From Flavobacteriaceae bacterium CRH (GTDB lineage: Bacteria > Bacteroidota > Bacteroidia > Flavobacteriales > Flavobacteriaceae): DNA of 64,000 nucleotides. Shown here one piece after another: positions 44,051-52,327 of the stretch. The stretch's first letter is position 1; every line of letters starts with the position of its first letter. The notes beneath the pieces are model-generated. The model was not told where the DNA came from, made no database searches, and worked only from the letters and a program-made list of their open reading frames with translations. A program made the translations under genes and the position numbers. The DNA lies in NCBI GenBank assembly GCA_001507425.1, contig LMAJ01000016.1, positions 124,001 to 188,000 on the forward strand, given 5' to 3'.

Positions 44051-44207
44051 TTAACACGAATTGCACAAATTTGCACTAATTAAAAGGCTGCTTAAAAACG
44101 TTTGCAACGAATTACACGAATTTACACTAATTAAAATGTTGCTAAATTATTTCTTAAAGAAAAATAATAAATTCGCGAAAATTAGTAAAATTCGTGGCAA
44201 TAAAATC
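44051..44207. repeat. AATTCGTG/CACGAATT intergenic repeat
   Basis: CACGAATTGCACAAATTTGC and ACGAATTACACGAATTTAC are two tandem versions. AGTAAAATTCGTGGCAA at the right end is their complement. A related element lies at 46653-46708 (GCCACGAATT, AATTCGTGGC), so the arms form an inverted repeat. Confidence 0.6.
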
Positions 44208-44216
44208 CATCAAAAA

Positions 44217-45125
44217 CTATTTTGAAACCGGAATATATTTTTGCTTTAAGCTCACGAAAAGATGTGAATTAAAAACGATTACGGCTATAAAAATAATCCC
44301 ATACGCTATAATTTGCAATGGTCCGATTTTTTCATGATAAACGAATGTTGCCAAAGCAAAAGCAATCATCGGATTTATATTTAAAAGCATTCCAACGGTT
44401 GAGGAATTGATGCCTGAAAGCGCGTATAAATTCAGAAATAATGGAAAAATAGTAAATAATACGGCAATGGTTTCGATACAGAAATAAAACTTAAATTCTG
44501 TTGGAACGGGACCGCTGTAAGCAGGATAAAATGGCAATAAAAATAATGCTGCTAATGTAATATGAAAGGTTAGAATGATGAATTTATCAAAACCTTTATT
44601 CACACGCTGGCTTACTAAATAACAAGCATACGTAAGTCCGATAACGATACTAAAAACCATATCCATAATATCAGCGTACGACAATAATAAACAGCCTGAA
44701 ATACTCAAACCAACAGAAATCCATTGTGTTCTGCTTAACTTTTCGTGCAAAAGAAAATACGCCAGTAAAGTCGTTAAAATTGGGCAAACTAAATAGGCTA
44801 AAGAAGTTGCTTTTACGCTAACATGGTTCATTACATAAATAAATGTAAACCAGTTAAGCATTAAGAAAACGCTTCCGCCAATGTTTAATAAAAGTGCTTT
44901 TCGCTTCTCAGATTTTGGTAATGCCTTAAATATTTCGATTGTTTCTTTTACTTTTTTTCGTTTGAAAGCAAAAACAATCAGCAACATTAAAATACTACAG
45001 CTAAATACGCGGTTAAATAAAATATCTAATGATGGATAATCATGAATTGGTTTTAAAACCAAACTGAAGAATCCCCAAATGGTGTATGCGGTAATGGCGG
45101 CGATGTAGTATTTTGTTGTTTTCAC
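44217..45125 (-). CDS. EamA/DMT family transporter (RarD/YddG-like)
   Basis: A 10-helix drug/metabolite transporter with two EamA halves. I chose GTG at 45125 (product MKTTKYYIAAITAYT, about 302 aa). The longer frame to 45161 would start from TTG and add 12 residues just before the first helix. EamA features include AITAYTIWGFFSLVLKPI and MNHVSVKATSLAYLVCPILT. Exports a small metabolite or amino acid. It is divergent from a MocR regulator, with three ATACAG repeats in the gap, a typical arrangement for a regulated exporter. Confidence 0.85.
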   Translation of the reverse strand: MKTTKYYIAAITAYTIWGFFSLVLKPIHDYPSLDILFNRVFSCSILMLLIVFAFKRKKVKETIEIFKALPKSEKRKALLLNIGGSVFLMLNWFTFIYVMNHVSVKATSLAYLVCPILTTLLAYFLLHEKLSRTQWISVGLSISGCLLLSYADIMDMVFSIVIGLTYACYLVSQRVNKGFDKFIILTFHITLAALFLLPFYPAYSGPVPTEFKFYFCIETIAVLFTIFPLFLNLYALSGINSSTVGMLLNINPMIAFALATFVYHEKIGPLQIIAYGIIFIAVIVFNSHLFVSLKQKYIPVSK

Positions 45126-45175
45126 GGTAGTTGGTTTTTTGGTTCGAATATTATAAAGCAAATTTCTAAAAAATA

Positions 45176-45195
45176 ATACAGCAATACAGATACAG
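45176..45195. promoter_or_regulatory. Three ATACAG direct repeats between EamA and MocR genes
   Basis: ATACAG occurs at 45176-45181, 45184-45189 and 45190-45195 in the short divergent gap. MocR-type regulators such as PdxR bind direct repeats in this setting, so this is a candidate operator. Confidence 0.45.
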
Positions 45196-45226
45196 TTTTT
45201 GTAAATTGCACCATAACAGTTTTTTT

Positions 45227-46648
45227 ATGAAAAATTCAAATTACTTATATCTACAGTTTGCTGACCGAATCGAAAAGCAGATAAAATCCGGGGTTTTAAA
45301 TGTTGGTGATAAATTGCCATCGATTAGAGAAGTATGCTCAGAAACGGGCTACAGCATGAGCACGGTAAGCAAAGCTTATTATGAAATTGAAAGCAGATCT
45401 TTGATTGAATCACGACCGCAATCAGGCTATTATGTAAGTAATATTTCGGCCAGAGCAATTCCGGAACCTTCTTCGAGTTCTCCTATTTTAAGATCGGAGA
45501 ACGTTGACCGTGAGGATTTAATTGATCAGGTTTACGGCAATATGACGGATAAAAACATTACAATGTTGTCTTTGGGTTTTCCGTCGAATGAGCTTTTGCC
45601 TATTGCGAAATTAAATAAAGGAATGGTTCAGGCGATGCGCCAGCTCCCAAATAGCGGCACGAGTTATGAGGAAGTTCAGGGAAATCCTAATTTAAGAAAG
45701 GAAGTTGCGCGCTGGTCTTTTAGCTGGGGAGGATCGCTAACAGAAGATGACATTATTACGATGCCGGGCTGTACAAGTGCTATATCGCATTGTTTAATGA
45801 CTTTAACCAAGCCCGGAGATACTATTATTACAGAAAGCCCAGTTTATTTTGGTGTTTTGCAACTGGCAAAATCATTGGGTTTGTATATTATGGAAATGCC
45901 AACGAATATGACCACGGGAATAGAATTAGAAGCCTTAAAAAAAGCACTTTCTACTAAAAAAGTAAAGCTCTGTTTATTGATGAGTAATTTCAGTAATCCG
46001 TCCGGAAGTATGATGCCTGTTGAACATAAAAAAGAAGTCGTTAAATTGATGGAGTTTTATAATATTCCATTAATTGAAGATGATATTCACGGCGATTTGT
46101 ACTTTGGCTCAAGCCGACCAACAAATTGCAAAACCTATGACGAAAGCGGGATTGTACTTTGTTGCAGTTCGGTTTCTAAAACGCTCGCGCCGGGTTATCG
46201 CGTGGGCTGGGTTTCGCCGGGGAAATTTAAAAAGGATATTTTAAGAAATAAAATTTACCATACGCTCTCCTCGCCTACTATTACGCATGAAGTTGTGGGC
46301 GATTTCCTGAAAAATGGTCGTTATGAAAATCACCTTCGTAAAATTCGTCAAATACTGATTCACAACTGCAACAATTATATCAACACTATTTTAGAATCTT
46401 TTCCAAAAGGAACAAAAGTAAGTCAGCCTCAGGGTGGTTTTTTTCTTTGGATAGAATTAGACAAAAAAATAGATACTGCTGCTTTTTACCATTTGGCCAT
46501 GAAACACAATATTAGCATTGCGCCTGGCCGTATTTTTTCGTTTCAGGACCAGTTTTCGAATTGCATGCGCCTGAGTTTTGGTTTGCCGTGGACGAATGAA
46601 TTGCGACAATCGATTCAAACTTTGGGCAGATTGCTTCATTCTTATTAA
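45227..46648 (+). CDS. MocR family GntR/aminotransferase regulator
   Basis: A 473-aa protein with an N-terminal GntR winged helix (about residues 1-70: QFADRIEKQIKSGVLNVGDK, LPSIREVCSETGYSMSTVSK) and a fold-type-I aminotransferase domain (about 100-470). PLP is held by Lys in CSSVSKTLAPGYRVGW, at about residue 315. It uses PLP or an amino acid to sense metabolites. I chose ATG at 45227, as the open frame begins with TTG at 45206. It is divergent from the EamA transporter, its likely target. Confidence 0.9.
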   Translation: MKNSNYLYLQFADRIEKQIKSGVLNVGDKLPSIREVCSETGYSMSTVSKAYYEIESRSLIESRPQSGYYVSNISARAIPEPSSSSPILRSENVDREDLIDQVYGNMTDKNITMLSLGFPSNELLPIAKLNKGMVQAMRQLPNSGTSYEEVQGNPNLRKEVARWSFSWGGSLTEDDIITMPGCTSAISHCLMTLTKPGDTIITESPVYFGVLQLAKSLGLYIMEMPTNMTTGIELEALKKALSTKKVKLCLLMSNFSNPSGSMMPVEHKKEVVKLMEFYNIPLIEDDIHGDLYFGSSRPTNCKTYDESGIVLCCSSVSKTLAPGYRVGWVSPGKFKKDILRNKIYHTLSSPTITHEVVGDFLKNGRYENHLRKIRQILIHNCNNYINTILESFPKGTKVSQPQGGFFLWIELDKKIDTAAFYHLAMKHNISIAPGRIFSFQDQFSNCMRLSFGLPWTNELRQSIQTLGRLLHSY

Positions 46649-46652
46649 AAAA

Positions 46653-46708
46653 ATGTTTGCCACGAATTATTTATTGATTTGTTATAATTCGTGTAATTCG
46701 TGGCTAAA
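46653..46708. repeat. GCCACGAATT/AATTCGTGGC inverted repeat
   Basis: GCCACGAATT and AATTCGTGGC pair across about 30 bp and are related to the element at 44051. The gap up to 46972 holds this and the ACACATAG repeat, with a terminator; no gene was seen. Confidence 0.6.
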
Positions 46709-46747
46709 AAATCTAATAAATCAATATAATCTGTGATGAAAATATCT

Positions 46748-46883
46748 CAACACATAGAAACATAGATTAAAATTTAAATAAAAAAGATATTTGAAGAAAA
46801 TCTGGATTTTCAACACATAGCTATGTTTGTTTAAACTAGTGAAACGCCTTTATCGCGAAGAAAACTATGTCTCTATGTGTTTA
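46748..46883. repeat. ACACATAG/CTATGTG intergenic repeat, copy 3
   Basis: CAACACATAGAAACATAG at the left pairs with CTATGTCTCTATGTGTT at the right. The interior carries GTGAAACGCCTT, the reverse complement of AAGGCGTTTCAC in copies 1 and 2, so this copy lies inverted. Confidence 0.75.
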
Positions 46884-46916
46884 AAAAAAAGTTACAGGAA
46901 TTACAGCAAATAAAAA

Positions 46917-46946
46917 CCAGACAACACCAATGAAGGTATTGTCTGG
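46917..46946 (-). terminator. Terminator of the bestrophin/USP transcript
   Basis: On the minus strand CCAGACAATACC pairs with GGTGTTGTCTGG (12 bp, one G-U pair) and is followed by a T run. On the plus strand the same pair would be C-A, so the hairpin suits the minus-strand genes. Confidence 0.7.
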
Positions 46947-46972
46947 CTAACAATTAAATAAACTAATATTAA

Positions 46973-47920
46973 TTAAAGAACAAAGTACTCTTTTCCGGTA
47001 AGTGTTTTAGGTTCAGGCTTAAGATCAAATTCTTTTATGATATCAAACTCCACCTGAAACTCGTTTAACATTTGCATTAAATTCTTTTCGATAGCATTCG
47101 AAATAGCCGTAACCGGTGTATCTGTAGGTCTGTTTTCGAATGGATCCTGCAAGTGAATCGCCATTTTTTCAATTAAGAAGAAAGTACCGCCAATAACTGT
47201 AATTAATGGGATAGCAAACCAGCTTAATACACTAATTAATCCAAAAGGCAATAATAAAATGAATATACACAATGTCATTCTGATATACATGCTGTAAGTT
47301 GTTGGAAAAATGGTGTTTTTAATACGCTCACATTTTCCCATTGCATCACACAATCTCGTTAATGTATTATCAATTTCGACTTGTTGATACGTATTAAAAC
47401 GCTTGTCTTTTCTGGCAATTCTAAGATCTCTCGCATGCAATAACAAAATTGCATTTGGTACATTTTGATGGTTTTTTACAAAATTCAGCTCCTCTTCGGT
47501 AATGAAATTTTTAATGGGTTTTACGGCATCTTTATTACGCAAAGCCTGCCCTAAACTATAACACCATGCAATTTGTCTTTTGGTGAAATTTTCCTTGAAA
47601 TCATTTGCTTCTACAGAAAAATCAGGATCTTTATAAAATGTCAATACCTGACGAATTAAAGTTCTGGATTCGTTTACGATGGATCCCCAAATTATTCTTG
47701 CTTCCCACCATCTGTCGTATGCCTGATTCGATTTGAAGGCTAATAATAGAGATATGATGGTTCCTACCATTGTTGGAATGGCAATTGGAATATCAACAGA
47801 AACATTAATAAAATAATGGTGGAAAATTTCAAAAAAAATGGTGTAAGCCATTACAAGAGCCAGTTCTACTTTAATTTTCCCGAGAACGTACTTCATTGGA
47901 ATTCTTTTCTTTAATAACAT
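46973..47920 (-). CDS. Bestrophin-family anion channel
   Basis: A 315-aa membrane protein of the bestrophin/UPF0187 family, four or more membrane helices. Diagnostic pieces are LLLAFKSNQAYDRWWEARII (RWWEAR motif), and LFIILLPFGLISVLSWFA-like helices near residue 215-240. Family members are anion (chloride) channels that form pentamers. It starts 41 bp after the stop of the USP-like gene and is likely in the same transcript. Confidence 0.88.
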   Translation of the reverse strand: MLLKKRIPMKYVLGKIKVELALVMAYTIFFEIFHHYFINVSVDIPIAIPTMVGTIISLLLAFKSNQAYDRWWEARIIWGSIVNESRTLIRQVLTFYKDPDFSVEANDFKENFTKRQIAWCYSLGQALRNKDAVKPIKNFITEEELNFVKNHQNVPNAILLLHARDLRIARKDKRFNTYQQVEIDNTLTRLCDAMGKCERIKNTIFPTTYSMYIRMTLCIFILLLPFGLISVLSWFAIPLITVIGGTFFLIEKMAIHLQDPFENRPTDTPVTAISNAIEKNLMQMLNEFQVEFDIIKEFDLKPEPKTLTGKEYFVL

Positions 47921-47961
47921 ATTTTCGGTTTTAAATTAAACGCTTTCTTTTTTATTCGGTT

Positions 47962-48681
47962 TTATACCGTTTCGTAAAGTGATAAAACAGGAAGTCCGAG
48001 TTTATCGCTGCTATTTTCTTTTTTGGTTTTCTTGAAATTTATTTTTTCGCCTTTGCGGGTTTCAACTAACAAATCGATGTCGTATTTAGAAATCGCTTCT
48101 GATAAATAAGGCGCAAATTGTTCGTAATTGTCATCAAAATTGGCTGTCTGACTTACAATTTCATAAGAAAAATTTTGGCTCAAAAACTGCTGCACATCTT
48201 TAACATGCATATTTGCTTTGGAATTTTCGATATAAAGCGCTTTATTAAAATCTTCTTTCACCACTTCTGAACTTAAATGCAAAATTGGGCATTTTTGGTT
48301 GCCGGCTAATTTTACCAGATATTGATGAATTCGCTTTGTTTCTTGTTTGTATGAGTTAGTCAAAACAACAAGTTTCACATCAAAAGCATCAATAATTCCT
48401 TTAAAAATAGGTCCTGAAATTCCGTATTGGTTGTGAACCTTAATTTTGCAATTCGCAGTATGTTCTATAATGTATCTGCACGTTTCCAGAACTTCTTCCT
48501 GGCTGGATGTAAGTGCTGTTCTCATTTCACGTAAAAATTGTGCAGAAGAAAAAGCATCAGGAGTTTCAGAAACCATCATTAAAATGATCTCGCAATTGGT
48601 GTTTTTCGCCTGATTAACCGCTGATTTTACAGCATTAATAGTATCTTCTTCTAAAGTGGTAGGTATAAGGAAATTTTTCAT
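47962..48681 (-). CDS. Universal stress protein-like protein
   Basis: A 239-aa protein with the USP fold: MKNFLIPTTLEEDTINAVKS at the start, CEIILMMVSETPD and KLVVLTNSYKQETKRIH. The second half (about 150-239) could be a second, weaker USP unit. The canonical ATP-binding motif of active USPs (GxxGxxG) is not obvious. It is upstream of the bestrophin gene in one unit, and may report stress to that channel. Confidence 0.72.
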   Translation of the reverse strand: MKNFLIPTTLEEDTINAVKSAVNQAKNTNCEIILMMVSETPDAFSSAQFLREMRTALTSSQEEVLETCRYIIEHTANCKIKVHNQYGISGPIFKGIIDAFDVKLVVLTNSYKQETKRIHQYLVKLAGNQKCPILHLSSEVVKEDFNKALYIENSKANMHVKDVQQFLSQNFSYEIVSQTANFDDNYEQFAPYLSEAISKYDIDLLVETRKGEKINFKKTKKENSSDKLGLPVLSLYETV

Positions 48682-48758
48682 AAGTATAATTGTCTAGTTT
48701 ATACATACAAAATAACGTTCCGTAAATTAGAAGGGTCTTAATCTAAAATTAGAATTTT

Positions 48759-50162
48759 CTAAGATTTAACATTAGAAGTTCTAATGTTGACCTTATTGAT
48801 GTGGTCTTTTCTAAAAATAATAGTTACAATGGTCCCTTTGTCCTGTTCTGACTGAACCTGGATTTCGCCATCGTGCATTCTGATGATTTTAGACGCTAAA
48901 GGAAGCCCTAAACCGTAACCGATATATTTAGCTGCAATTTTTCCTCTAAAGAAAGGCTCATATAAATGTGGAATATCTTCCGGTGGAATTCCGATTCCGA
49001 TATCGTTAATGGAAATTTTGATCCAATCGCTATTGGCAGAAAGCGTTACAAAAACCTCGTTATTATCTGAATATTTTACGCCGTTTGTAATGATATTATT
49101 AAGTGCCAATTCTAAAAGCGGTTTATTGCAGGGAATTAAAAGCAAATTAGAATCATTTGGAGCAAAATTAAGTTTGATGCTCACACGATTATCGGGATAA
49201 ATTTTATCTAAATCCGATTTTACTTCCATTAATAATTCGTCTATTCGAGCAATATCCAGCACTTGTTTTTTTCCGTCGTAACCTGTTTGTGTTAGCTTTA
49301 ATAAGCTTTCGGTTAGATTTCCTAATCTAGAAGCCTGACCGTAGATATTTTGTAGTGATTCTATATATTCCGGAATTGCTCTTTCTTTTAAAAGCATTAT
49401 TTCAGACTCTGCAATTATGGTTGTAATTGGCGTTTTTAATTCGTGAGAAGCATTATTAATAAAATTAGCCTGGATTTCGAAAGAAGTTTCAAGTCGGTCC
49501 AACATATCATTAAAAGTAGCTGTAAGATCTGAAATTTCATCTGAGTTCTTCACTTCAGGCAATCTGTTATGCAGGTTTGAAGCGCTTATCCGGTTCACTT
49601 CTTTTGTAATTCTTGCTACGGGATTTATAACACGTTTGGCCAGAAAACGTCCTAAAAAGAACGCCAGAAATATAAAACCAATCCCTCCAAAAATTAATAT
49701 TTTCAGAATATAAATGGTTGTTGTTTTTCCTCGTCGGTCGCGCGCACCAACAATTACAATGTATTTTTGATTGTTTTCTGTAAAAACCTGACCTAAATAA
49801 TATTTGCTGTTAATTTCATAATAGTCTTTTCCTGTTGCCAGAATATTTGAATAAAATGAATTGGGAAGATTTAATTTTGTATTGTAATCAAAACTATTGG
49901 CGCTGTTTATTTTAAGAACATATTCTTCTTCTTCAATAAGTTCTTCAAGCCCGTTTTTTTTAAGATTACTGTAATATTTTATCTTTTCGGGATCGTCCTG
50001 AAAATGAATGGAAGAAACTATTTTTGCTCTGTCTTCTAATCGTTTTAAAAAGTGATATCTGTTATTTTCACGAAATAATACAAAAACTATAATACACAAT
50101 AACAGCGTACTAAAGGTAGAAAGGGCAACGTAAGTAAAGGTAATTTTCTTTCTGATATCCAT
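48759..50162 (-). CDS. HAMP sensor histidine kinase
   Basis: A 467-aa histidine kinase, two membrane helices (about 9-30 and 153-175) around a periplasmic sensor (about 30-150). HAMP is about 175-230, followed by H-box NASHELKTPITTII and the ATPase boxes NGVKYSDN, DIGIGIPPEDI and GYGLGLPLASKI. I chose ATG at 50162 (product MDIRKKITFTYVAL), one base after the response-regulator stop. The open frame could also begin at 50180 and overlap the regulator by 17 bases. A perfect palindrome spans the stop codon region (48768-48788). Confidence 0.93.
   Translation of the reverse strand: MDIRKKITFTYVALSTFSTLLLCIIVFVLFRENNRYHFLKRLEDRAKIVSSIHFQDDPEKIKYYSNLKKNGLEELIEEEEYVLKINSANSFDYNTKLNLPNSFYSNILATGKDYYEINSKYYLGQVFTENNQKYIVIVGARDRRGKTTTIYILKILIFGGIGFIFLAFFLGRFLAKRVINPVARITKEVNRISASNLHNRLPEVKNSDEISDLTATFNDMLDRLETSFEIQANFINNASHELKTPITTIIAESEIMLLKERAIPEYIESLQNIYGQASRLGNLTESLLKLTQTGYDGKKQVLDIARIDELLMEVKSDLDKIYPDNRVSIKLNFAPNDSNLLLIPCNKPLLELALNNIITNGVKYSDNNEVFVTLSANSDWIKISINDIGIGIPPEDIPHLYEPFFRGKIAAKYIGYGLGLPLASKIIRMHDGEIQVQSEQDKGTIVTIIFRKDHINKVNIRTSNVKS
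48768..48788. other. Perfect 21-bp palindrome in the histidine kinase 3' end
   Basis: AACATTAGAA and TTCTAATGTT are perfect reverse complements around a single base. It lies in the last ten codons of the kinase gene. There is no T run, so it is not a normal terminator. It may be a protein-binding or RNA-processing site. Confidence 0.4.
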
Positions 50163-50163
50163 T

Positions 50164-50838
50164 TTATGGCTGTATAACATAACCTAAACCTTTCATGGTA
50201 TGAATGAGTTTGGTTGCAAAAGGTTTATCTATTTTTTTTCTTAAATAATTGATATAAACATCGACAACGTTGGTGTTCATATCAAAATTAATGTCCCAAA
50301 CATTATCTAAAATCTGATCTCTGGATACAATTCTGCCTGTATTTTTGGCTAAATAGTATAATAATTTAAATTCTTTGGCGGTTAAAACAATCGATTCTCC
50401 ATCTCTTTTTACTGTTTTTGCTTTTCCGCTAATTTCTAAATCACTAATAATTATCGTATCTACTTTCTCGGTTTCCTGATTGGCTCTTCTGTTTAAAGCA
50501 TTTACCCTTGCATCGAGTTCTCCAAATTTAAAAGGCTTTACCAAATAATCATCGGCACCGGCATTTAATCCTGTTACAATATTTTCTGAAGTTCCAAGGG
50601 CCGTTAAAAGTAAAACAGGTACAAAATTTTTGTTGGCACGCAATCTTCTGCAAATTTCGATTCCGTTGATATCCGGCAACATTACATCTAAAATTACTAC
50701 ATCGAAAGTGTAATTCTCAATCATTTCCAAAGCCGTTTTACCATCAAGAGCAACGCTGACATCGTTGTTGTTTTCAGCGAATCCTTTACGTAAAATGGAC
50801 AATAGATTTGGCTCGTCTTCGACTATGAGTAATTTCAT
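50164..50838 (-). CDS. OmpR-family response regulator
   Basis: A 224-aa regulator, choosing ATG at 50838 (MKLLIVEDEPNLLSILRKGF). The receiver domain (about 1-120) has the phosphoacceptor Asp in DVVILDVMLPDINGIEIC and the Lys in DDYLVKPF. The C-terminal winged helix (about 130-224) has LTAKEFKLLYYLAKNTGRIV and VVDVYINYLRKKID. It pairs with the histidine kinase encoded immediately downstream. An inverted repeat lies 110 bp upstream (50949-50970). Confidence 0.94.
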   Translation of the reverse strand: MKLLIVEDEPNLLSILRKGFAENNNDVSVALDGKTALEMIENYTFDVVILDVMLPDINGIEICRRLRANKNFVPVLLLTALGTSENIVTGLNAGADDYLVKPFKFGELDARVNALNRRANQETEKVDTIIISDLEISGKAKTVKRDGESIVLTAKEFKLLYYLAKNTGRIVSRDQILDNVWDINFDMNTNVVDVYINYLRKKIDKPFATKLIHTMKGLGYVIQP

Positions 50839-50948
50839 TTGAAAAGGTATTAGTAACAAAAATAAGGATTGCCTTTTAAAAACAAATTACAATAATTTAG
50901 AATTATGAATTTATTATGAAGAAAGCAATTTAAAGTAAGAAAATTGAA

Positions 50949-50970
50949 TTTAATGTTTTTTAACATTAAA
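50949..50970. promoter_or_regulatory. Inverted repeat between the response regulator and pentapeptide genes
   Basis: TTTAATGTT and AACATTAAA pair perfectly with a TTTT loop. It could be an operator of either divergent gene or a small hairpin; the position argues for regulation. Confidence 0.35.
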
Positions 50971-51098
50971 ACCATTGTAAAAGTCTTTTTCTAAAATGTT
51001 TCGCATTTCAATAGATCTTAAAAATAATTTCTTAAAAAGACTTTAATTATCTGGCTTAATTATTATCTTTTCAGTCTTAAATAATCTTTAAAAACGCA

Positions 51099-51677
51099 TT
51101 GAAAAAAGAGTCTGAATATTTTCTTGATAAAGAATACGATACCAAAACTTATGGTAGAGACGATCTTAATTTTAAGGATTTTGAATGTTGCGTTTTTACG
51201 AACTGTAATTTTTCTGCCTGCACTTTTTTAGCCGTTACTTTTATCGATTGTGTTTTTAATGATTGTATTTTTACTGAAGCTAAAATCAATTATGTCGCTT
51301 TTAGAACGGCTACTTTTAATCGTTGCGAGATTAAAGAAGTGAATTTTGCAATGTGCGATAAACTTATTTTCGAAGTTCATTTTTACGATTGCATTCTCGA
51401 TTTTTCTAAATTTTATACTTTAAAAATAAATGGAACAACGTTTACCAATTGCAGTTTGGTTGCGGTAGATTTTATGGCAACAGATCTGACAAGTGTTCTT
51501 TTTGATAACTGTGATTTATATAGATCAGAATTTGATAAAGCCATCGCCAACAAAGCCGATTTTAAAACAAGTTTTAATTATACTATTGATCCATCAAAAA
51601 CAAAATTAAAGAAAGCTGTTTTTTCTTTGAAGGAAGTAAAAGGATTGCTGTTTAAGCACGATATTATTGTGAGTTGA
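51099..51677 (+). CDS. Pentapeptide-repeat protein
   Basis: A 192-aa protein made of pentapeptide repeats (A/C/S-D/N-L/F-x-x), for example CCVFTNCNFSACTF and VDFMATDLTSVLFDNCDLYR. Such proteins form a right-handed beta-helix; Qnr-type members protect DNA gyrase, but function cannot be assigned from the repeat. There are many Cys residues in place of Ala at turns. The start is TTG at 51099, since no nearby ATG fits. It is divergent from the two-component genes. Confidence 0.82.
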   Translation: MKKESEYFLDKEYDTKTYGRDDLNFKDFECCVFTNCNFSACTFLAVTFIDCVFNDCIFTEAKINYVAFRTATFNRCEIKEVNFAMCDKLIFEVHFYDCILDFSKFYTLKINGTTFTNCSLVAVDFMATDLTSVLFDNCDLYRSEFDKAIANKADFKTSFNYTIDPSKTKLKKAVFSLKEVKGLLFKHDIIVS

Positions 51678-51698
51678 TTGAGTAAAGCGCTTATAATT

Positions 51699-51796
51699 GT
51701 CATCCTGAGGAACGAAGGATCACACAAGAAGCTCCGCAAAATAAAGGACAATCTTTGTCGATTCTCTAGTGTGATCCTTCGTTCCTCAGGATGACA
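51699..51796. repeat. Long inverted repeat, family C, copy 4
   Basis: Left arm GTCATCCTGAGGAACGAAGG and right arm CCTTCGTTCCTCAGGATGAC with the same centre as copies 1-3. It is between the pentapeptide and GNAT genes (convergent), where it may end transcription. Confidence 0.8.
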
Positions 51797-51813
51797 AAAA
51801 AGGTGAAAATTAC

Positions 51814-52311
51814 TTATATTCTCTTCTCCATCACATAATCTTCCATTAAATAACCATTTCCAATTTCGATATCGACTTCATCAGTTACTTCAAAACCTAA
51901 TTTTTGATAAAAACGTAATGCATTATTGAATCGGTTTACATTTAATGACAATGCTGTTGAATTATTTTGCAAAGCTAATTTTTCGATTTCTTCCATAACC
52001 GTTTTTCCAATTCCTTTTCCCTGAGTTTCCGGCAAAAGGTATATTTTATGAATTCTTGTTACGGCTCCATTTTTATATTGATGTTCAATTCCGATAAATC
52101 CTAGAGTCGATTCAGCATCTGAAATCAAATAAAATAATTGTTCTTTTTTCTGAAATTGATCCTTTAGAGCTTCATCAGAATAAATCAGATTTAGCATATA
52201 GTCTAATTGCTCTTTCGATAAAATTTCGCCATACGTAAGTGGCCAGGTTTTATGTGCAATTTCCTGAATTATTTTAAGATCGTTTACAGTTGCTTCTGAA
52301 ATTGTAATCAT
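51814..52311 (-). CDS. GNAT-family N-acetyltransferase
   Basis: A 165-aa protein starting at ATG 52311 (MITISEATVNDLKIIQEIAH). The open frame extends to 52359, but those 16 residues would overlap the GMP reductase end. The acetyl-CoA binding motif is IYLLPETQGKGIGKTVMEEI (QGxGIG). Substrate unknown; probably a small amine or a protein N-terminus. It is downstream of GMP reductase with a short gap, and ends at a convergent repeat. Confidence 0.86.
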   Translation of the reverse strand: MITISEATVNDLKIIQEIAHKTWPLTYGEILSKEQLDYMLNLIYSDEALKDQFQKKEQLFYLISDAESTLGFIGIEHQYKNGAVTRIHKIYLLPETQGKGIGKTVMEEIEKLALQNNSTALSLNVNRFNNALRFYQKLGFEVTDEVDIEIGNGYLMEDYVMEKRI

Positions 52312-52327
52312 GAATTCTAAAATGCTT

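Noticed and set aside
45206..45226. TTG start for the MocR gene
   Set aside because: ATG at 45227 begins the winged helix at the usual length and leaves the ATACAG repeats and gap intact.
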